From assembly GCA_029931535.1 (NCBI GenBank), contig JAQPZY010001157.1, positions 614,001-678,000 on the forward strand: a stretch of DNA of 64,000 bases, given 5' to 3'. This document shows, piece after piece, positions 58,901 to 64,000 of this stretch; position 1 is the first letter of the stretch, and every line of letters starts with the position of its first letter. The stretch comes from Margaritifera margaritifera. Lineage: Eukaryota; Mollusca; Bivalvia; Unionida; Margaritiferidae. The notes under the pieces were generated by a model. The model was not told the DNA's origin. It was given only the letters and a program-made list of their open reading frames with translations, and made no database searches. A program made the translations under genes and the position numbers.

Positions 58901-61406
58901 TGAGTTTTTAATGTGCGGAGATAAAATATGGCGGTCATATTCTGAAGAGGGAATTGAAGACAGTTATGTGCTTACTGAATTAGTTGAAAATAAAGACCAT
59001 TTCGTATGGAAAATTGACATTCTAGGCAGTGGGGATCGCTATCTTTACTTCTTCAAAATGAACACAGCTGATGATAACTGGTTATTTGAAAATTTGATTT
59101 CAAACAGGACTTAAAATGTGTGGAGATCAAGATGGCGGACAGCGCTGAAACAGCAATTTACGGCAGTGATGTGGATGCCGATTTTGATGAAAATATAGAC
59201 AATTTTGTGGGGAAACTTTATGTTTTAAGCAGTGCAGATCGTGAGCTTCACTTCAACGAAATGAACGGAGATGATGAGAACTGGATAGTAGAAAATTTGA
59301 TTTCAAAACTGAATTTTAACTTGTGTAATTCAAAAATGGCGGACAGTACTGAAGCGGCCGTGATGCTGATACCGATTTTGATGAAAATTTAGACAATTTT
59401 GTGGGAGAAATTTATATTTTAGGCAGTGGGGATCGTGATCTTGGTTGCATCGAATGAACTGAGCTGATGATAAATAGTTAATTGGTATTTTTGACTCGGA
59501 TATTGACGATGATGAAGACGTGGATGCTCTTCAAGCTAACTGGACATTTTCAGAACTTCACTTCTCATAAAGTTCGCACATATACCGATGTTGGGTGTGT
59601 GCATAATATTATGAAAATTTCCTGCATCCCTGGAAATGGACCAAAATACACCCAACATAACTCTGATATTATTACATTAAAATTTATTGTGGAATAAAAA
59701 CACTGAACAAAAATGAAAAGCTTTGTCGACTTACCAGTAAGGATTATTCTGTTTTTTGTTCTCCAATTCTCAAATTTAATAAAATTGTAATAACTTTCGA
59801 TATTCTAGATGGGTTTTTATTATTTTGTCACCTTCTTAAATGGCATAAATTTCCCCCCATTTCATACAATTGCATAGAGGAGGTAAAATGAATATTGTAG
59901 ATAGAAATATTACATTGAAAGTTATTACAAAAAAATGTAAAGCATTTTTTTTTGCTTACATAACTTTACTTTCAACTGAAGTTTTATGTCTGAAACTTTT
60001 CAGTCAAAAAATATATGACCTTAAGGAAAATTTTATGCTTTTTAAAATGGTATACAACATTGAAAAATAATTTCAAAAAATTGTCCTGTAAAGCCAGATT
60101 GACCAACATCACTGCATTCTCTCATGCTGCTACACCACTGACTGAAAAATTTCCAGTTCTACACAACTGCCTGTCTGAATGGGCTTCAGTATGAAAAGGG
60201 TTAAGACACTGACAAACTGAAAACTGAATATAAATATTTTTAAAATCAATCCACAAAAGCTGATTTCAATCCATCAAGAATTTCTTAAAACTGCATTCCC
60301 TTGCAAAAAATTGAAAACTGAGATAATGGCATGACATGATTTTGTGACTCTTCCAGTGAATAATGGTGAAAACATTGTAAAGAAAGGCACAACAAAGTAA
60401 AAAGTGGAATCTGAGCTGGGGACAAAAATGTTTGGCCAGACAATTTAGTGTTTAAATAGGTGTTGGCCAGACAATTTAGTGTTTAAAAAAGGTTGTTTTT
60501 CATGCATTTGTATTACAATGCCAACAAACTGGCAATGAGGTCACCTTGTCACATGTAACTGTACACAGCCAATCCATAATTAACTTTAGGAATGGCAAAG
60601 TACATGTAACTGTACACTGCCATTCCATAATTAACTTGAGGAATGGCAAAGCAAAGTGTTGAGACCACATGCTATCACTGTCCAAGTGTGGGTATATGAC
60701 AAATCTGTGCCCAAACTAACACCTAGTGTACCTAAAATTTGAGACATTTGTTTTTTAAGACAGTGGCTGTTTACAATTGTTTGTGAAAGTAAGCCTTATC
60801 AAAATCTCCATGCCACTGAATGTAAATAAAAAAACTGCTAGACCATAACACAAGAGTTTCCTGAACATTAAAAGAGCCAAACTGGATAATACGGGTGGAG
60901 TTTAGTAATAAAACTCACTTTATCTTGTTAGGCAAAGAACACACCTGTAATATTAGTTAGAAATCAGTTTTATGAAGGAATGCAGCTTTAAGTTACTGTA
61001 GAGAAGGGAGAAAATAGAACAGCAAGTATGGTGGAATGTAATTTAGTTGCATAACAGCACAATGTATATGCATGTATTGGTGAAGTGGAATGGGGATCAT
61101 CGCAGAGTACTTTACTTTTAAAAAGTCACTGTGGGTGAAAACTTATCTTAAACTTAAAGAGTTTTTAAGATCTCTGGCCAAGACAAGAAACTAGAGGTCC
61201 CTGAAACTGGGACTTTTATTAAAGAAAGCTGATCTCAAAACATTTTATGTAAAGTATTCAAGCATATCATTAACCTTTTAATCTCGCTGCAACTGATAAC
61301 ATGGATAGCTCCCCTCCAGGCACTTGGCTGCCATACTGATAAAAAGCCTCAGCACCAAGGTCAAAGTTAGAGGTCACACGTTGAAGATACTGTCCCACTA
61401 TAAGAC
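49812..61406 (-). CDS. TOMM40: TOMM40, mitochondrial outer-membrane import channel (3' part)
   Basis: Three minus-strand exons (61406-61275, 56941-56756, 49951-49812) join in phase 1-1 to the C-terminal ~150 residues of Tom40, the beta-barrel pore of the TOM complex. Recognisable blocks are VGQYLQRVTSNFDLGAEAFY, WQLSGNISPAAGGVHACYYH, INDQLQVGAELETSLR, DSNWCIQAMMEKKLQPFPF and the terminal RFGIGLTVG, which fits the mitochondrial beta-signal that sorts the last strand. The stop TAA is at 49812-49814. The intron after the middle exon uses a GC donor. N-terminal exons lie beyond the right edge. Introns are 4.3 and 6.8 kb. The gene is oriented opposite to the apextrin-like gene and 18 kb from it. 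Confidence 0.92.
49955..52255. other. TOMM40 intron DNA, nothing recognised
   Basis: Contains 'attcaagcacttttcaag' (51460), a dispersed repeat piece also at 53465-53570. No exon is needed for the reading frame. Confidence 0.45.
52259..53300 (+). repeat. 61-bp minisatellite, about 17 copies
   Basis: 'aacacagcatccattcattt' ... 'ggctgagtact' at 61-bp steps (52260, 52321, 52382...). Two alternating variants: 'attataatgtgattac' and 'atcataatgaggttac'. Lies in a TOMM40 intron. Confidence 0.96.
53300..54590. other. TOMM40 intron DNA, nothing recognised
   Basis: Chance frames only, including a 137-codon one on the minus strand (54270-53857). Confidence 0.4.
54590..54835 (+). repeat. Second copy of the 'gaccttgaccttga' repeat
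   Basis: Same order of blocks as 33985-34190 (gtctcctgcctagtgtggca..., aaagtgcag/aaaagtgc, attagtgaccttgacctt). Confidence 0.7.
55125..55310 (+). repeat. Tandem duplication of ~105 bp
   Basis: 'gtccaagtcttccccacccc' through 'actagactataatg' and 'tcaaatta' occurs twice in succession. Confidence 0.88.
55860..56150 (+). repeat. Copy of the 37-38 kb diverged repeat
   Basis: 'tgaacatcatttgttcagac', 'aaaggatttttatgcc' and 'ttgtcaaattttgcc' match the blocks at 37.1-38.2 kb. Confidence 0.55.
56756..56941 (-). CDS. TOMM40: TOMM40 middle exon, followed by a GC donor
   Basis: Acceptor ttatcttcag; 186 bases; phase 1 to 1. It encodes WQLSGNISPAAGGVHACYYH and LQVGAELETSLRLQESVGTL. The donor reads AGAG|GCAAGT, and no GT donor nearby keeps the frame. 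Confidence 0.92.
57068..57190 (+). repeat. 56-bp tandem duplication
   Basis: 'ggtgtttcatt.tgattctc' through 'gattaaaatttacctttcc' is present twice. Confidence 0.92.
57200..58190. other. TOMM40 intron DNA, nothing recognised
   Basis: AT-rich; no coding support. Confidence 0.4.
58195..58445 (+). repeat. Tandem repeat, 3 copies of ~83 bp
   Basis: 'gacattctcactataaggtg' ... 'tataggtcagatggacatta' three times. Confidence 0.9.
58662..60200 (+). mobile_element. piggyBac-like non-autonomous element
   Basis: Left end TTAA|CCCTTTTGCAGCGGGATAC and right end ...ATGAAAAGGG|TTAA (60201-60204). The TTAA duplication and CCCTTTT termini are piggyBac signatures. Inside, after a doubled 'gcgggatacgactccagt', come three ~210-bp head-to-tail modules (about 58900, 59110, 59325) coding an acidic segment such as SDVDADFDENIDNFVGKLY, like the acidic N-terminus of piggyBac transposases. 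No catalytic domain remains. Confidence 0.75.
58911..59392 (+). pseudogene. Repeated acidic N-terminal transposase-like modules
   Basis: Open frames 58911-59114 and 59120-59392 are two related copies (LYVLSSADRELHFNEMN / IDILGSGDRYLYFFKMN). A third, with stops, follows at about 59330-59500. Tandem duplication of an N-terminal exon-like piece inside the piggyBac-like element; probably not translated today. Confidence 0.55.
60420..60660 (+). repeat. Two short tandem duplications
   Basis: 'ttggccagacaatttagtgt' twice (60432, 60466) and a ~52-bp block 'tacatgtaactgtacac' ... 'aggaatggcaaag' twice (60553, 60600). Confidence 0.88.
61275..61406 (-). CDS. TOMM40: TOMM40 exon (most upstream in the window)
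   Basis: Acceptor ttgttgtacag, donor AAAAG|GTTAAT, 132 bases, phase 1 to 1. Encodes LIVGQYLQRVTSNFDLGAEA and SMLSVAARLK. The donor GTTAAT is weaker than usual. Confidence 0.88.
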
Positions 61407-61819
61407 CTGTACAACAAAAAACATAGTTTGTTACTAAGTATCATTGTGAAAATTGTACAAAGTAATTAAGAACAGTACTGAATACCTTTTTTTTATAAAT
61501 CAGATATAACTGAGTTGAACTTCAATATGATTAACATCAATATCCTAATTTCTAAGATGACAAAAATGGTCTTTGTATGAAACTCGAGTTCCACAAAACA
61601 GTGTCTCACCTGTAACCGATGCAATGACATATTCTACTCCCCCTCTATATCCGACTTGCAATAATTTTAACACAAAACTTTACATCAAAATCCTATGTCT
61701 TACCATGCTGTTGAATGTTGAACATCATGACAAAAAAACAAATGGTCTCATCTCTCTCCACCTATTTCAAACACAAATACAGACCCTTAGTAAGCACATT
61801 GGTTTGACTTAGGGTATTG

Positions 61820-61985
61820 CAGCACTGCAATATAAGTAGGTCATTTAGTGCTGAGGCAATTGGAATTAAGTACCTTGCCTATGGCTTCACCATGGTAGCT
61901 GACCCTGGCTGATCCAATGGTAAGATTCAAACCCACACCCATTCAATCACAAGTCTGGCATACTAACAACCAAGCCCCTACCTCC
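61820..61985 (-). mobile_element. Second SINE-like family copy
   Basis: 'aagtaccttgcctatggctt' ... 'gattcaaacccacaccc' ... 'cacaagtctggcatactaac' is the inverse of a tRNA-like head with box-B (GGTTTGAATC), a common animal SINE layout. Confidence 0.55.
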
Positions 61986-62004
61986 ATTAGTTGTCTCTTA
62001 TAAC

Positions 62005-62272
62005 ATGTGATAGGATGCAATGAGTCTATTGTGATTAAATGCAATGAGTCTATTGTGATAGGATGCAATGAGTCTATTGTGATTGGATGCAATGAGTCTA
62101 TTGTGATAGGATCCAATGAGTCTATTGTGATAGGATGCAATGAGTCTATTGTGATTGGATGCAATGAGTCTATTGTGATGGGATGCAACGAGTCTATTGT
62201 GATGGGATGCAACGAGTCTATTGTGATAGGATGCAATGAGTCTATTGTGATAGGATGCAATGAGTCTATTAT
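62005..62272 (+). repeat. 24-bp minisatellite, about 11 copies
   Basis: 'gtgataggatgcaatgagtc' plus 'tatt'. The period is a multiple of 3, so three frames stay open; not coding. Confidence 0.96.
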
Positions 62273-62571
62273 ATGTCCCCAAGACTGCAGGGGATGTGTA
62301 TTTGCATATTTAATACAGAAATGTTGACAAAAAAAACCAGGAAGAAATGTTCAAATTACACAACACAATTTAATTTTCAGTTTTTATTCCAAATATTATC
62401 AGAGTATTGCTCCAGCAGTAGCACAGTCAATGTTTTTTTTTTTTACGGCGTATTAAATCGATATAAACTATGTTAGAGGAACAAGTTCTAGACATTCTGT
62501 GCATGTTTAAATTATAGTACTTAATTATGAGAACACTCACTTGAACAGAGAAATATAATTGAACGCACCTT

Positions 62572-63198
62572 GATCATAAAGCCTTTGATGCATTCTTAAA
62601 TGCGTGATTCCAATCAGATCATAAAGCCTTTTGACACATTCTTAAATGCATGAATCCAATCAGATCATAAAGCCTTTTGACACATTCTTAAATGCATGAT
62701 TCCAATCATGTCATAAAGCCTTTGATGCATTCTTAAATGCATGATTCCAATTAGATCATAAAGCCTTTTGACACATTCTTATATGCATGATTCCAATCAG
62801 TTCATAAAGCCTTTTGACACATTCTTAAATGCATGAATCCAATCAGATCATAAAGCCTTTTGACACATTCTTAAATGCATGAATCCAATCAGATCATAAA
62901 GCCTTTTGACACATTCTTAAATGCATGATTCCAATCAGTTCATAAAGCCTTTTGACACATTCTTAAATGCATGATTCCAATCATGTCATAAAGCCTTTGA
63001 TGCATTCTTAAATGCATGATTCCAATTAGATCATAAAGCCTTTTGACACATTCTTATATGCATGATTCCAATCAGTTCATAAAGCCTTTTGACACATTCT
63101 TAAATGCATGAATCCAATCAGATCATAAAGCCTTTTGACACATTCTTAAATGCATGATTCCAATCAGATCATAAAGCCTTTTGACACATTCTTAAATC
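62572..63198 (+). repeat. 46-bp satellite, about 13.6 copies, higher-order unit 275 bp
   Basis: 'tcataaagccttttgacaca' ... 'gcatgattccaatca'. A six-unit block with variants 'atgtcataaagcctttgatg' and 'ttatatgcatg' recurs at 62707 and 62982. Confidence 0.95.
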
Positions 63199-63199
63199 A

Positions 63200-63540
63200 G
63201 GGTTCCTGCAGATTTAACAAAAACAAATTCCATGACTTTTCCAAAACTTTTCCAGGGCCATTTCACAAAACTCAAGGACCACACTATCTTGCATTGTGAA
63301 GTAAATTAATATAAAGAATGACATCTATCAATGAAAAATAACAAATAAGTTAACGACAAATATTTTTAATATGTACTTTTTAAATTTACCTGGGCTTGCA
63401 CACCTTGACTTTATGTAGTAATTCATGTCATAATCCAATGTTCAATGTATTTTGTATTCAAGAGAAAAAAAAGAAACAATCCCATTTAGTCTTTGTATGT
63501 GTTCCTATTTACAATACTAACAAAACATATCGCTTTCCAG
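63200..63540. other. Dispersed-repeat fragment and unassigned DNA
   Basis: 'aaattccatgacttttccaa' and 'ttttccagggccatttcac' belong to a common invertebrate interspersed repeat style (from memory). The rest is unassigned. Confidence 0.35.
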
Positions 63541-63554
63541 TTGCTTTCTTGTAT

Positions 63555-64000
63555 TTAGTGAGAAGCAAACTTTTTCTGCTCTATCTCCTTTTCAAGGTCC
63601 TTCAGAGTCTCTTGTTTCACTTTTGCAGTCTTTCTGAGAGAATTGGACGCAGTTAGCAGGCTTAGGCTATTGTCCTTTTCGGCTTTTTCAGCATTTTCAT
63701 CTGCCAATTTGAGCAACTGCTGGATGTCATCCATTAGTCATATTCTTTTATTTAACATGTCACCCAGCTCAAGATCTGCTTTTCTTTTTCTGCTCCTCTC
63801 ACACTCCTCCCTCTTTTTCTTCTCCTCATCCACGTATAGTCTGTATGTGTGTCTAGCATTTGAAGCATAACTTAACATTTCTTTACTAATATTTACATTT
63901 TCAATGCCTCCTATGCTCCGAATACTATCAATAATGATTCTTCTTGAAATGAGAGACAGCTGCTTTTGGTTATCTCTTATGGCTTCTTTGTTAATTGAGA
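63555..64000 (-). pseudogene. C-terminal coiled-coil of an unidentified protein, with in-frame TGA
   Basis: The minus strand is open from the window edge to TAA at 63555-63557, except a TGA at 63738-63740 in the same frame. It encodes ISKEMLSYASNARHTYRLYV then EEKKKREECERSRKRKADLE, and after the TGA DDIQQLLKLADENAEKAEKD and TLKDLEKEIEQKK. The charged heptad-like helix resembles the C-terminus of a family of uncharacterised, often transposon-linked, invertebrate proteins. Upstream coding sequence is outside the window. The stop suggests a decayed copy. Confidence 0.55.

Noticed and set aside
62007..62327. Repeat protein CNESIVIG
   Set aside because: Reading of a 24-bp minisatellite; equally open on the other strand.
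63643..63870. 75-codon plus-strand frame rich in Ser/Phe
   Set aside because: Antisense shadow of the coiled-coil coding sequence on the minus strand.

Overview
This is a stretch of nuclear genome from a marine invertebrate animal. It has long introns with GT..AG junctions, AT-rich non-coding DNA, many microsatellites and minisatellites, and remains of at least eight classes of eukaryotic mobile element. The mix of families (Polinton, DIRS, Penelope-like, Gypsy, piggyBac-like, tRNA-derived SINEs), a MACPF+ApeC (apextrin-like) gene, and dispersed 'gaccttgaccttga' and 'aggaccaactagacatcat' repeats suggest a lophotrochozoan, most likely a mollusc. The species cannot be fixed from sequence alone. 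Two host genes are supported. (1) An apextrin-like gene on the + strand runs from about 9.27 to 32.03 kb. Eight coding exons join in phase to 533 codons including the stop, and encode a secretory leader, a MACPF pore-forming domain and an ApeC domain. The exon with the start codon was not resolved. (2) The 3' half of a TOMM40 (mitochondrial import channel) gene lies on the - strand, with exons at 61.4, 56.9 and 49.9 kb; one of its introns has a GC donor. A third, broken coding end sits at 63.6-64.0 kb (-). Layout: 0-1.5 kb is a Gypsy-type gag/protease on the - strand with part of its LTR. 2.6-5.8 kb holds decayed Polinton integrase (+) and protein-primed DNA polymerase (-). 6.0-8.0 kb holds a minisatellite and two small DNA-transposon MITEs. 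9.3-32.0 kb is the apextrin gene. Its introns contain a TIR-flanked virus-like element (15.1-19.6 kb) carrying a parvovirus NS1-like SF3 helicase and a Polinton-type polymerase fragment, a 3.4 kb satellite of 36-bp units (23.85-27.25 kb) and a Penelope-type fragment with a hammerhead ribozyme motif (29.9 kb). 32-39 kb holds a MITE, tandem and dispersed repeats and SINEs. 39.57-45.15 kb is a nearly complete but dead DIRS retrotransposon (-) with inverted termini and an internal complementary region. 45-64 kb holds SINEs, a 1.5 kb dispersed-repeat cluster (46.7-48.3 kb), a 61-bp minisatellite, a piggyBac-like element (58.66-60.20 kb), and 24-bp and 46-bp arrays around the TOMM40 exons. The most interesting item is the 15.1-19.6 kb element. 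An NS1-like helicase and a protein-primed polymerase on one strand between inverted repeats is the gene combination known from bidnaviruses, so it may be a fossil of such a hybrid lineage. It is heavily broken, and nested independent insertions remain possible.
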